From Peterkaempfera bronchialis (GTDB taxonomy: Bacteria > Actinomycetota > Actinomycetes > Streptomycetales > Streptomycetaceae), in NCBI RefSeq assembly GCF_003258605.2, contig NZ_CP031264.1, forward strand, positions 4,278,001 to 4,342,000: 64,000 nt of DNA, written 5' to 3'. Shown piece after piece: positions 8,521-16,996 of the stretch. A program made the translations under genes and the position numbers. The notes under the pieces are model-generated. The model saw nothing but the letters and a program-made list of their open reading frames with translations. It did no database searches and was not told where the DNA came from. Positions within the stretch are counted from its first letter, which is position 1, and the number at the start of each line of letters is the position of its first letter.

Positions 8521-8889
8521 TCAGCCCGCTTCCGGCGCCTCGCGGCGGCGTACCACCGCCAGCATCCCGGCGCCCACCACCAGCAACGCCGCCCCGCCCA
8601 GCAGATACGGGGTGGTGTCGACACCGCCGGTGTCCGCCAGCCGCAGCCCCGCCGCGCTCTGCGCCTCGGCCGCCCGTGCCGCCGAGCGCACCGCTGCCGA
8701 CTCCGCCGCCGCCCGTTCCGCCAGCGCCTGCGTGGCCTTGTCCTGCCGGGCCGCCGCAACCTCCGCCGACGCATCCGAGGAGGCGGCGGAGGCCACCGGG
8801 CCGAGGATCAGCGCCAGCGCCACCGCACCGCCTGCCGCCGCAGCCGTGATCGTCAGCGGGCTGCGCTGGGCTGCCTTCCGCTCACCCAC
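8521..8889 (-). CDS. Small LAxTG cell-wall sorted protein
   Basis: A 122-residue secreted protein with a GTG start after GAGGAG. The N-terminus is a positively charged leader followed by a hydrophobic core (residues about 12-35). The mature region is short, Ala/Glu-rich and probably helical. The C-terminus has LADTGG followed by a hydrophobic segment and an RRRE tail. That is a sortase sorting signal of the LAxTG type, which in Streptomyces class E sortases use for chaplins. No sortase gene is in this window, and the mature part is too short for an obvious enzymatic role. Confidence 0.8.
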   Translation of the reverse strand: MGERKAAQRSPLTITAAAAGGAVALALILGPVASAASSDASAEVAAARQDKATQALAERAAAESAAVRSAARAAEAQSAAGLRLADTGGVDTTPYLLGGAALLVVGAGMLAVVRRREAPEAG

Positions 8890-9048
8890 CGGATCTCCTC
8901 ACGCCGTAGCCGACCCGGATCACCGTGCGGCGGGGACGCCTCCGGCCGGGCCGTTCGCACGATCGTAGTGAGCCCGGCGCCGCTTGGGTAGCGGCGGCCC
9001 CGGGCGGCGGTGCCGCAGCACCGCCCCGACTGGCCTACGCTCACTGCC

Positions 9049-9390
9049 ATGACCAGCACCGACATCACCGAAGAGGGCGAGCCCCGCTTCGTCCGCCTGC
9101 ACATCGAACTCGTCGCCCAGATCACCGACGTGGAGGCCCTCAAGGCCGCCGCCCTCCAGCAGGTGCAGAACGACGAGTACATGGACGACGACGAGCGGGC
9201 CCAGGCGGTGGAGGCCGTCGAGATCGACCCGTCCGGCTCGCTCGCCCACTTCGTGGACCCGCTGAAGCTGCTGGGCGAGGTCCCCGGCATCGAGCTGGCC
9301 CAGGCCACCTGGGAGTCCGCGCACACCGAGTTCGACCCCGAGAACGAGGACTGGGACCTGTACGAGTCCGGCGACGCCGCCGACGAGTGA
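9049..9390 (+). CDS. Conserved hypothetical acidic protein
   Basis: A 113-residue strongly acidic soluble protein containing VRLHIELVAQITDVEALKAAALQQV and ending in a run of Glu/Asp. I recall homologues across Streptomyces, all unannotated. The ATG has little upstream Shine-Dalgarno sequence. A 12-bp perfect hairpin follows the stop directly, so it is a complete monocistronic unit. It is divergent from the LADTG protein gene with 159 bases between starts. Confidence 0.75.
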   Translation: MTSTDITEEGEPRFVRLHIELVAQITDVEALKAAALQQVQNDEYMDDDERAQAVEAVEIDPSGSLAHFVDPLKLLGEVPGIELAQATWESAHTEFDPENEDWDLYESGDAADE

Positions 9391-9396
9391 CCCGCG

Positions 9397-9424
9397 CCCT
9401 CCCGCCCCGCCCGGGGCGGGAGGG
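9397..9424 (+). terminator. Perfect 12-bp hairpin terminator
   Basis: CCCTCCCGCCCC pairs perfectly with GGGGCGGGAGGG over a 4-nt loop, seven bases after the preceding stop. Confidence 0.8.
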
Positions 9425-9496
9425 TCCGAACGGGCCTGTCGTGGAACGGAACGCCCGCGAACGACGAGCGCACCGGGAGCAGCGGAGGAGCAGCCC

Positions 9497-9704
9497 ACCT
9501 TCTCCACCGCCGTCACCGAGCGCAGGGCGGTCCAGCAGGCCATCACCGTGCGGGCCGACCCGCCCGTCGAGATCGTCGGCCACTGGTTCGACGCCACCCG
9601 GCTGGACTTCCGGCCCGAGCGGTACTGGGCGCCCGGCACCAGGATCACCCTCCGGCTGCGGCTCAAGGACGTACGGGGGGGCCAAGGGCGTCTACGAGGC
9701 CTGA
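9497..9704 (+). pseudogene. L,D-transpeptidase (Ldt) Ig-like domain remnant, frameshifted
   Basis: The translation reads TFSTAVTERRAVQQAITV, then VEIVGHWFDATRLDFRPERYW and TRITLRLRLKDVRG. This matches the second Ig-like domain of secreted actinobacterial L,D-transpeptidases. After DVRG the frame is lost at a run of seven G; a one-base shift restores GAKGVYEA followed by a stop. The signal peptide, lipobox, first Ig domain and the catalytic YkuD domain are all missing. It is a relic of a larger gene, and the surrounding 440 bp hold nothing else coding. Confidence 0.7.
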
Positions 9705-9831
9705 GCGGCTGGAACCTCGGCTGGGCCGAGTGGAAAGCCGGCAGCGCCCTCTGACCCGCCCGCGCCCCCGGCCATCCCGCCCGCCCGCGCAAAGCGGTGC
9801 CCCGGCGCGTGACTCGGGCTACCGTGCGCCC

Positions 9832-10431
9832 ATGGCCTCGCAACCGCCCGCCCCCGTCACCCTGGACGGCCGCCACATCAGCCTGGAGCCGCTCACCCCG
9901 GCGCACGCCCCCGACCTGCACCTGGCCGGCGGCAACGACGACGAGGTGTGGCGCTGGCTGCCCGCCCTCACCCCCCGCTCCGAGGACGAGATGCGCCGCC
10001 TGGTGGAGCAGCGCCTCGCCCAGCAGGCCGCCGGCGAGGCCGCGGTCTTCGCGGTGGTCCCCCGGGGCACCTTCCGGCCGGTCGGCTGGATCGCCTACCT
10101 CGACATCTCGGCCACCGACGAGCGGGTGGACATCGGCTGGGACTGGGTTGCCCGCCCCTACCGCAACACCGCCGTCGCCGTCGAAGCCCATCTGCTGCTC
10201 CTCTACAACGCCTTCGAGACGCTGCGCTTCGGCCGCGTCCAGTGGCAGATCGACCATCAGGACTTCGCGGCCCAAGCCGTCATGGCCCGCATCGGAGGAC
10301 TCCGCGAGGGCCCGCTGCGCCGCCACACCCGCCGCCTGGACGGCACCTGGCGGGACACCGTCGTCTACTCACTGCTCGCCCCCGAGTGGCCCGCCGTCAA
10401 GGAACGGGTCCGCGCCGGGCTGCTCCCCTGA
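9832..10431 (+). CDS. GNAT family N-acetyltransferase (RimJ/RimL-like)
   Basis: A 199-residue acetyltransferase of the RimJ/RimL-like group. It opens APVTLDGRHISLEPLTPAHA and includes EVWRWLPALTPRSEDEM. The acetyl-CoA-binding region is VDIGWDWVARPYRNTAVAVEA, followed by RFGRVQWQIDHQDFAAQAVMARIGG cut into strand-helix order typical of the family. Substrate is unknown (proteins, amines or antibiotics are all possible). The stop codon lies inside a 14-bp tandem duplication. No strong ribosome binding site is seen before the ATG. Confidence 0.88.
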   Translation: MASQPPAPVTLDGRHISLEPLTPAHAPDLHLAGGNDDEVWRWLPALTPRSEDEMRRLVEQRLAQQAAGEAAVFAVVPRGTFRPVGWIAYLDISATDERVDIGWDWVARPYRNTAVAVEAHLLLLYNAFETLRFGRVQWQIDHQDFAAQAVMARIGGLREGPLRRHTRRLDGTWRDTVVYSLLAPEWPAVKERVRAGLLP

Positions 10432-10449
10432 CCCAGCTCCCCTGACGCT
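10422..10449. repeat. 14-bp tandem duplication at GNAT stop
   Basis: GCTCCCCTGACCCA then GCTCCCCTGACGCT, with a degraded third unit following; the GNAT stop TGA is in the first copy. Confidence 0.9.
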
Positions 10450-10541
10450 GTTCCCCGACCCTGCTCCGACTGGCAGCTTTTCGACGCACCCTGACCGCAG
10501 GGCCACTGGAGGACGCCCACCCCCGCCCCCATCCTTGAACC

Positions 10542-11081
10542 ATGATCACCCCCGACACCAAGGACTGGACCTGGGTGCTCCGGCGCCCCTGCTCCGAGTG
10601 CGGCTTCGACCCGGTAGCCGTCCCCCGCGAAGCCGTCGCCGACCTGCTCCGCGCCAACGCCGCCGCCTGGGCCGCCCTGCTCACCGCCGAGCCCGCCTCC
10701 CAACTGCGCCACCGCCCCCGCCCCGACGTCTGGTCACCCCTGGAGTACGCCTGCCATGTGCGGGACGTCTGCCGGATCTACACCACCCGCCTCGGGCTGA
10801 TGCTCACCCAGGACAGCCCCCTCTTCGCCAACTGGGACCAGGACGAGACCGCTGTCGCCGACCGCTACGGCGAGCAGGACCCGGCCCGCGTCGCCCCCGA
10901 ACTCACCGCCGCCGCCGACACCCTCGCCGCCGCCTTCGACCGCGTCTCCGGCGACCAGTGGCACCGCCCCGGCGACCGCAGCGACGGCGCCCACTTCACC
11001 GTGGAGTCCTTCGCCCGCTACTTCGTCCACGACCCCCTGCACCACCTCTGGGACGTCACCGGAGACCGGGTCGCCGCCTGA
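10542..11081 (+). CDS. DinB family protein
   Basis: A 179-residue four-helix-bundle protein. The N-terminus WVLRRPCSECGFDPVAVPR carries a CxxC pair typical of a Streptomyces DinB subgroup. DinB metal ligands are suggested by DVWSPLEYACHVRDVCRIY and FARYFVHDPLHHLWDV (three histidines). DinB/YfiT proteins include mycothiol- or bacillithiol-dependent S-transferases. With mca in the same window a thiol-transferase role is possible, but this is inference. Confidence 0.85.
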   Translation: MITPDTKDWTWVLRRPCSECGFDPVAVPREAVADLLRANAAAWAALLTAEPASQLRHRPRPDVWSPLEYACHVRDVCRIYTTRLGLMLTQDSPLFANWDQDETAVADRYGEQDPARVAPELTAAADTLAAAFDRVSGDQWHRPGDRSDGAHFTVESFARYFVHDPLHHLWDVTGDRVAA

Positions 11082-11177
11082 CCACCGGCCGACCATGACC
11101 TCCGGGGTCATCGACCCCTCCCCGGCGCTGCGGCACGATCGGGACCGTCCACCGCATCGCCGCCCGAGGAGGCCGCC

Positions 11178-11513
11178 ATGACCGCCTATGCCATCGCCCA
11201 CCTCCGCAATCCGCAGTCGGACCACCCCGACGTCCTGGAGTACCTGCGCCGCATCGACGCCACCCTGGACCCCTTCGGCGGCCGGTTCGCCGTCCACGGC
11301 GCCGCCATGGAGGTGGTCGAGGGCGACTGGCCCGGCACCGTGGTCGTCATCGCCTTCCCCGACCTCGCCGCCGCCCGCGGCTGGTACGCCTCCCCTGCCT
11401 ACCGCGAGATCCTGCCGCTGCGTACCGACCACATCGACGGCACCGCGATCCTGGTCGACGGCGTCGCCCCCGGCTACCGAGCCGCCGCCCTGTCCACCGC
11501 CAAGCCCGCCTGA
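11178..11513 (+). CDS. DUF1330 domain protein
   Basis: A 111-residue ferredoxin-like-fold protein. Its ATG follows GAGGAGG-type sequence. Family hallmarks are FGGRFAVHGAAMEVVEGDWPG and YASPAYREILPLR. DUF1330 proteins are small dimeric alpha-beta-barrel proteins of unknown function. It converges with msrA, 43 bases away. Confidence 0.9.
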   Translation: MTAYAIAHLRNPQSDHPDVLEYLRRIDATLDPFGGRFAVHGAAMEVVEGDWPGTVVVIAFPDLAAARGWYASPAYREILPLRTDHIDGTAILVDGVAPGYRAAALSTAKPA

Positions 11514-11556
11514 GGAACCCTCCGGCCCCGGTCCCCCGGCCGGGGCGCGTCCGTCC

Positions 11557-12216
11557 TCAGCCGTCGGTCCTGGCGACGCCGATGGGGCAGGAGAGGCCGG
11601 TGCCGCCGATGCCGCAGTAGCCGGCGGGGTTCTTGTCCAGGTACTGCTGGTGGTAGGGCTCGGCGGGCCAGAAGGGGGTGGCGGGGCGGATCTCGGTGGT
11701 GATGGGCCCGTGGCCGGCGCGGGTGAGGTGGGGCTGGAAGGCGTCGCGGGTGGCTTCGGCGGCGGCGAGCTGGGCGGGGGAGTGGGTGTAGACGGCGGAG
11801 CGGTACTGGGTGCCGAGGTCGTTGCCCTGGCGGAAGCCCTGGGTGGGGTCATGGGACTCCCAGAAGACCTTGAGCAGCTGCTCATAGCCGACCTTGGCCG
11901 GGTCGAAGACCACCCGGACGGCCTCGGTGTGGCCGGTGTGGCCGCTGCACACCTCCTCGTAGGTGGGGTTGGGGGTGTGCCCGCCCTGGTAGCCGACCAG
12001 AGTGGTCCAGACGCCGGGGGTCTGCCAGAAGCGCCGCTCGGCGCCCCAGAAGCAGCCCAGGCCGAAGTCGGCGACCTCCAGGCCCTCGGGATAGGGGCCG
12101 AGCAGGGGGTTACCGAGCACGGTGTGGCGGTCCGGGACGGCGAAGGGGCGCTCGGCGCGGCCGGGGAGGGCTTCGTCGGCGGTGGGGATGCGGTTCTTGA
12201 AGCGGTTCAGCAGCAT
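11557..12216 (-). CDS. msrA: Peptide-methionine (S)-S-oxide reductase
   Basis: A 219-residue enzyme that repairs methionine-S-sulfoxide in proteins. The catalytic motif [13 protein letters not shown] holds the nucleophilic cysteine, with [19 protein letters not shown] and TQYRSAVY downstream. A second cysteine near the C-terminus ([14 protein letters not shown]) would serve as resolving residue. The start ATG follows GGAGG. It is divergent from metB with about 140 bases between starts, pairing methionine synthesis with methionine repair. Confidence 0.95.
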   Translation of the reverse strand: MLLNRFKNRIPTADEALPGRAERPFAVPDRHTVLGNPLLGPYPEGLEVADFGLGCFWGAERRFWQTPGVWTTLVGYQGGHTPNPTYEEVCSGHTGHTEAVRVVFDPAKVGYEQLLKVFWESHDPTQGFRQGNDLGTQYRSAVYTHSPAQLAAAEATRDAFQPHLTRAGHGPITTEIRPATPFWPAEPYHQQYLDKNPAGYCGIGGTGLSCPIGVARTDG

Positions 12217-12358
12217 CGGGGAAGCCTCCGGTCGGCGAGTCGTCTGCTGACCACAACGCGCGGCGGGGGTGGGAGATTTCCCCCGGCGGACGCAGTCGTA
12301 CCGGGCACCACGCTGCGGCGCGATGGTCACGGCCGTTCCCGGGCTACGCTCGGACACC

Positions 12359-13519
12359 ATGAGCGACCAGCACGGACAGCAGCAGTACGCCTTCGAGACC
12401 CTTGCCATCCACGCGGGCCAGGAGGCCGACCCGCAGACAGGAGCGGTGGTCCCGCCCATCTACCAGGTCTCCACCTACAAGCAGGACGGCGTCGGCGGCC
12501 TGCGCGGCGGCTATGAGTACAGCCGCTCCGCCAACCCGACCCGCACCGCGCTGGAGGAGAACCTCGCGGCGCTGGAGGGCGGCCGGCGCGGGCTGGCGTT
12601 CGCCTCCGGCCTGGCCGCCGAGGACTGCCTGCTGCGTACGGTGCTGAAGCCGGGCGACCACATCCTGATCCCCAACGACGCCTACGGCGGCACCTTCCGG
12701 CTCTTCTCCAAGGTGCTGCAGCGCTGGGGCGTGGAGTGGTCGGTGGCCGACATGCACAACCCGGAGTCGGTGCGCGCCGGGGTCCGCGCCACCACCAGGG
12801 TGGTCTGGGTGGAGACGCCGAGCAATCCGCTGCTGGGCATCGCGGACATCGCCGTACTGGCGCAGATCGCCCGGGACGCGGGCGCGCTGCTGGTGGTGGA
12901 CAACACCTTCGCCAGCCCGTACCTCCAGCAGCCGCTGGCGCTGGGCGCGGACGTGGTGGTGCACTCCACCACCAAGTACATGGGCGGTCACTCGGACGTG
13001 GTCGGCGGCGCCCTGGTCACGGCCGACGCGGGTCTGGGCGAGGAGCTGGCGTACCACCAGAACGCGATGGGCGGGGTGGCCGGGCCCTTCGACTCCTGGC
13101 TGGTGCTGCGCGGCATCAAGACGCTCGGGGTGCGGATGGACCGGCACAGCGAGAACGCCACCCGGGTCGCCGAGATGCTCACCCGCCACCCCTCGGTGGT
13201 GCAGGTGCTCTACCCGGGGCTGCCGGAGCACGCCGGGCACGAGGTGGCGGCCAAGCAGATGAAGGCGTTCGGCGGCATGGTGTCGTTCCGCGTGGCGGGC
13301 GGCGAGCAGGCGGCCGTGGAGGTGTGCAACCGGGCGCAGCTGTTCACCCTGGGCGAGTCGCTGGGCGGCGTGGAGTCGCTGATCGAGCACCCGGGTCGGA
13401 TGACGCATGCCTCGGCGGCCGGTTCGGCGCTGGAGGTGCCGGCCGACCTGGTGCGGCTGTCGGTGGGGATCGAGTCGGTGGACGACCTGCTGGCGGACCT
13501 GGGCCAGGCGCTGGGCTGA
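12359..13519 (+). CDS. metB: Cystathionine gamma-synthase
   Basis: A 386-residue Cys/Met-metabolism PLP enzyme forming cystathionine from an activated homoserine and cysteine. Features include [19 protein letters not shown], the PLP-contact [13 protein letters not shown], the Schiff-base lysine in [16 protein letters not shown] and the C-terminal [17 protein letters not shown]. Length and order fit metB; a gamma-lyase activity cannot be excluded from sequence. The ATG has no clear Shine-Dalgarno sequence. Confidence 0.92.
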   Translation: MSDQHGQQQYAFETLAIHAGQEADPQTGAVVPPIYQVSTYKQDGVGGLRGGYEYSRSANPTRTALEENLAALEGGRRGLAFASGLAAEDCLLRTVLKPGDHILIPNDAYGGTFRLFSKVLQRWGVEWSVADMHNPESVRAGVRATTRVVWVETPSNPLLGIADIAVLAQIARDAGALLVVDNTFASPYLQQPLALGADVVVHSTTKYMGGHSDVVGGALVTADAGLGEELAYHQNAMGGVAGPFDSWLVLRGIKTLGVRMDRHSENATRVAEMLTRHPSVVQVLYPGLPEHAGHEVAAKQMKAFGGMVSFRVAGGEQAAVEVCNRAQLFTLGESLGGVESLIEHPGRMTHASAAGSALEVPADLVRLSVGIESVDDLLADLGQALG

Positions 13520-13563
13520 CACGCCGGAGGGCAGGACGCACAGGCGGCGGTGGCGGGCCCGGA

Positions 13564-14247
13564 TCAGCGGCTCGACACCGTCGCCTGCGCGTCCTGGGGG
13601 CCTCCGCCGCTTCCGCTGCCGCGGCGGCTCCCGCTCCCGCTGCCACCCCAGCTTCCGGTCTCGCCCCCGCCCCCGCTTTCGCTGCCGCCCCCGCTGCGGC
13701 TCCCGCTCCCGCTCCCGCTTCCGGTCCCGCTCCCGCCCCAGCTTCGGTTCTCGCCCCCGCTTCCGCCGCCACTCCCGCTTTCGCTGCCACTCCCACTCCC
13801 ACCTGAGTAGGACTCCATGGAGAGGTTGAAGCGGGCGAGCAGTTCGCAGAAGGACTCCCGGTCCTCCTGGGGCCAGTCGGCGATCAGCCGCCGGACGAGT
13901 TCCTGCCGGCTGGTCCGTACCTCCTCCAGCCGCTCCCGGCCGAGCGGGGAGAGGGCCAGGAAGACGGCGCGCTTGTCGTCGGGGTTCTGCACCCGTTCGA
14001 CCAGGCCCGCGTCGACCAGCGGCGCCACCTGCCGGGTGACCGTGGAGGAGTCGATGACCAGGGCGTCCGCGAGGGCCTTGACGCCCATCGGGCCTTCCCA
14101 GTCCAGTCGGTTGAGTACCAGGAAGGCGGCGCGGTCCATGGAGTTGCGCTGGGCACCGACGCCGCCGATGCGGACCTGCTCGACCCGGCGGGCGAAGATC
14201 GCCACCTGGTACTGCAGGCGGTCGTGGAGGGTGTAGTCCGAGGTCAT
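13564..14247 (-). CDS. MarR family regulator with Gly/Ser-repeat tail
   Basis: A 227-residue protein. Residues about 1-147 are a normal MarR winged helix: FLVLNRLDWEGPMGVKAL, the recognition helix region DSSTVTRQVAPLVDAGLV and the wing NPDDKRAVFLALSPLG. MarR proteins normally stop near FNLSMESY. Here the frame continues for about 80 residues of almost pure Gly/Ser with scattered Glu, Arg and Trp, encoded by hexamer-like repeats. The tail is probably disordered. Target and ligand are unknown. It is divergent from ilvA, 175 bases away. Confidence 0.88.
   Translation of the reverse strand: MTSDYTLHDRLQYQVAIFARRVEQVRIGGVGAQRNSMDRAAFLVLNRLDWEGPMGVKALADALVIDSSTVTRQVAPLVDAGLVERVQNPDDKRAVFLALSPLGRERLEEVRTSRQELVRRLIADWPQEDRESFCELLARFNLSMESYSGGSGSGSESGSGGGSGGENRSWGGSGTGSGSGSGSRSGGGSESGGGGETGSWGGSGSGSRRGSGSGGGPQDAQATVSSR
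13605..13805. repeat. Imperfect hexamer repeat tract in MarR 3' end
   Basis: About 200 bases of degenerate CCCGCT/CTTCCG-type units on the plus strand, coding on the minus strand for the Gly/Ser tail. The units stay in frame. Confidence 0.85.
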
Positions 14248-14422
14248 GGGCGGCTCGCGTTGTCCGGTCGGTGCGGTGCGCCACGGCCCTGGGGACCGGG
14301 CAGACTCTGAGAGTACGCGCGTCGACCCCTTGCACGTAACGCCCCGAACCGTGTGAACTTTCCCCCCGTACGCCGAGCGGCACCATCCGGCCGGGCGCGG
14401 CCGGTCCCCCTAGGCTGGGGCC

Positions 14423-15640
14423 ATGCACAGCTGGCCGATCACCGTGGACGACGTGCGCGGTGCCCACAAGATGCTCGCGGGCGTGGCCCGGGTGACCCCG
14501 ATGGAGGGCAGCCGGTACCTCACCTCCCTCGTCGGCGCCCCGGTCCACCTCAAGTGCGAGAACCTCCAGCGCACCGGCTCCTTCAAACTGCGCGGGGCGT
14601 ACGTCCGGATCGCGGGCCTGTCGCCGGTGGAGCGCGCCGCCGGGGTGGTCGCGGCCAGCGCGGGCAACCATGCGCAGGGGGTGGCGCTGGCCGCCGCGCT
14701 GCTGGGGGTGCGCTCCACGGTCTTCATGCCGGTCGCCGCCCCGCTGCCCAAGGTGGCGGCCACCCGGGACTACGGCGCCGAGGTGCGGCTGCACGGGCAG
14801 AACGTCGACGAGTCGCTGGCGGCGGCGCAGGACTTCGCGGACTCCACCGGCGCGGTCTTCATCCACCCCTTCGACCACCCGGACGTGGTGGCCGGACAGG
14901 GCACGGTCGGCCTGGAGATCCTGGAGCAGTGCCCGGAGGTGCGCACCATCCTGGTGGGGGTGGGCGGCGGCGGGCTGCTCGCCGGGATCGCCGCCGCGGT
15001 GAAGCCGCTCCGCCCCGATGTGCGGGTGGTCGGGGTGCAGGCGGCGGGCGCCGCCGCGTATCCGCCGTCGATGGCGGCCGGGCATCCGGTGGCGCTGGAG
15101 TCCTATGCGACCATGGCCGACGGCATCATGGTCGGCCGACCCGGCGATGTGCCGTTCGCCGTGGTCAGCGCGCTGGCAGACGGCGTACGGACGGTCACCG
15201 AGGACTCCCTCTCGCGGGCGCTGCTGCTCTGCCTGGAGCGGATGAAGCTGGTGGTGGAACCGGCCGGGGCGAGCCCGGTTGCCGCGCTGCTCCAGGACCC
15301 GGAGGCGGTGGAGGGTCCGGTGGTGGCGGTGCTCTCCGGCGGCAACATCGACCCACTGCTGATGCAGCGGGTGCTGCGGCACGGTATGGCGGCGGCCGGC
15401 CGCTATCTGTCGCTGCGGCTGCTGCTCAGCGACCGGCCGGGTGCGCTGGCGACGCTGCTGGGGGTGCTCTTCCGGGCGGACGCCAATGTGCTGGACGTGG
15501 CCCATGTACGGACCGCGCCCGAGCTGGGCGTGGCGGAGGCCGAGGTGGACCTGCACCTGGAGACCAAGGGCCCGGACCACTGCGCGGCGGTCCTCGCCGA
15601 GCTGCGGGAGGCCGGGTACACGGTGCTGCGCCAGGGCTGA
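14423..15640 (+). CDS. ilvA: Threonine ammonia-lyase (biosynthetic-like, ACT domain)
   Basis: A 405-residue PLP enzyme converting threonine to 2-oxobutanoate, the first committed step to isoleucine. The Schiff-base lysine is in NLQRTGSFKLRGAY; SAGNHAQGVALAA and the glycine loop GVGGGGLLAGIAAA follow. The C-terminal about 75 residues, starting YLSLRLLLSDRPGALATLL, form a single ACT regulatory domain. The size matches the Streptomyces enzyme, which I recall being used in valine/isoleucine and polyketide precursor supply. It converges with greA. Confidence 0.93.
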   Translation: MHSWPITVDDVRGAHKMLAGVARVTPMEGSRYLTSLVGAPVHLKCENLQRTGSFKLRGAYVRIAGLSPVERAAGVVAASAGNHAQGVALAAALLGVRSTVFMPVAAPLPKVAATRDYGAEVRLHGQNVDESLAAAQDFADSTGAVFIHPFDHPDVVAGQGTVGLEILEQCPEVRTILVGVGGGGLLAGIAAAVKPLRPDVRVVGVQAAGAAAYPPSMAAGHPVALESYATMADGIMVGRPGDVPFAVVSALADGVRTVTEDSLSRALLLCLERMKLVVEPAGASPVAALLQDPEAVEGPVVAVLSGGNIDPLLMQRVLRHGMAAAGRYLSLRLLLSDRPGALATLLGVLFRADANVLDVAHVRTAPELGVAEAEVDLHLETKGPDHCAAVLAELREAGYTVLRQG

Positions 15641-15679
15641 CGGCCACCCGGTGCACAACGGCAGGAGGGCGGCCGGGGC

Positions 15680-16177
15680 TCAGCCGCTGTACGGCTTGGC
15701 CTCCACGATGTTCACGGTGGCGTTCTTGCCGTTGGGCAGCTCGTAGGTGGCGTCCTCGCCGACCTTCTTGCCGTTGATGGCGGTGCCGAGCGGCGACTGC
15801 GGGGAGTAGATGTCCAGGTCGTCGCCGGCCACCTCGCGGGAGCCGAGCAGGAACGTCATGGTGTCATCCGGGTCCCCGTCGAAGGCGACGGTGACGACCA
15901 TGCCGGGGGCGACCACGCCGGAATCCGACGGCGCCTCGCCGACCTTGGCCTTCTCCAGCAGCTGGGTGAGCTGGCGGATACGCAACTCCTGCTTGCCCTG
16001 CTCCTCCTTGGCCGCGTGGTATCCGCCGTTCTCGCGCAGGTCACCCTCTTCACGGGCCGCCTCGATCTTCTTGGCGATCTCCACGCGTGCGGGACCCGAC
16101 AGATAGTCCAGCTCGGCCTTGAGCTGGTCATACGCCGCCTGGGTGAGCCAGGTGGCGTTATCGCTGGTCTGGGTCAC
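15680..16177 (-). CDS. greA: Transcription elongation factor GreA
   Basis: A 165-residue factor that rescues backtracked RNA polymerase by stimulating transcript cleavage. The N-terminal coiled coil contains TWLTQAAYDQLKAELDYL and REEGDLRENGGYHAAKEEQ, with the acidic tip Asp/Glu pair. The C-terminal FKBP-like domain ends SPLGTAINGKKVGED and YELPNGK. GTG start follows GAGGAG. Size is family-typical. Confidence 0.95.
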   Translation of the reverse strand: MTQTSDNATWLTQAAYDQLKAELDYLSGPARVEIAKKIEAAREEGDLRENGGYHAAKEEQGKQELRIRQLTQLLEKAKVGEAPSDSGVVAPGMVVTVAFDGDPDDTMTFLLGSREVAGDDLDIYSPQSPLGTAINGKKVGEDATYELPNGKNATVNIVEAKPYSG

Positions 16178-16374
16178 AGGTGCTCCTCGTCGGTACTCGG
16201 CTGTACTACAAAGCAACGCCCACTCCCGTGCCGGCCCGGCTCGGAAGGGGCGAAACCACGAGCGTAACAATTTCTTGGGGGTGAGGGGGAGTGGCTGACT
16301 GCGCACTGCTACCCGGCGGCTGCTCTGCGCATGCCCAGCCCCACGGTCGACTATGCCTCACGGCTCCGACAATC

Positions 16375-16407
16375 GGGGCGTGCGCCGGTGCGATCGGCGC
16401 ACGCCCC
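16375..16407 (-). terminator. Perfect 13-bp hairpin terminator
   Basis: GGGGCGTGCGCCG pairs perfectly with its complement over a 7-nt loop, 43 bases beyond the DUF4307 stop on the minus strand. Confidence 0.75.
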
Positions 16408-16449
16408 GGCGCGTCGGCGCCCGGCCGTCGGCCCGTTCGGCCGTGGGCG

Positions 16450-16872
16450 TCAGCCGTGGGCGACGCAGCCCAGCAGCTCGGCCGTGGTGCCCGGGTGGAC
16501 CGTGCGGATGGTCACATCCTTCTCGAAGCCGGTGCCGCCGGCCGGGACCGCCACATCCAGCTGCCCGACCACATCGCCGTCCGCCGACTGCGACCGCAGG
16601 GTGCAGACCCCGCTCACGCCGTCGCGCTTCTGCACCGACAGATGCGCCCGCACGGCCGTGTCGGAGGTCACCTCGAAGGTCGGCACCTCCCCGTGCATCC
16701 GGGTCTCCCGCACCAGGTAGGAGGTGCCCAGCCAGGCGATCAGGCCCAGGAAGAGCACCCCGCAGACCACGGCGGCGACCCGCAACCGCCGGTCGGCACC
16801 GGCGTCACCGCCGCCGGAATGCCCGGCCTTGCCGTACCGGCCCTCGGGGAGCCTGGGCGCTGTGGTGCTCAT
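16450..16872 (-). CDS. DUF4307 domain membrane protein
   Basis: A 140-residue protein with one transmembrane helix (about residues 30-52, VAAVVCGVLFLGLIAWLGTSYLV split by charge) and a C-terminal extracytoplasmic beta domain containing HLSVQKRDGVSGVCTLRSQ. It starts at ATG after GGAAGGA. DUF4307 genes sit next to mca throughout Streptomyces, in divergent orientation as here (124 bases between starts), which hints at a shared thiol or envelope context. Function is unknown. Confidence 0.88.
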   Translation of the reverse strand: MSTTAPRLPEGRYGKAGHSGGGDAGADRRLRVAAVVCGVLFLGLIAWLGTSYLVRETRMHGEVPTFEVTSDTAVRAHLSVQKRDGVSGVCTLRSQSADGDVVGQLDVAVPAGGTGFEKDVTIRTVHPGTTAELLGCVAHG

Positions 16873-16996
16873 CTGATCGTTCCTTCCCCGGCAGGGCCGT
16901 GGAATGTACGGGCCTCCCAGTCCGTCACTATAGGAGTGGCCGACCCCGACCGGACGCGGTGGGGAGGCACGGGATGGATGCGGAAGGAAACAGGCG

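Noticed and set aside
12344-15658. A 1104-codon open frame on the minus strand
   Set aside because: It lies antisense to metB and ilvA and is His/Arg/Gln-rich; it is a GC-bias shadow frame.
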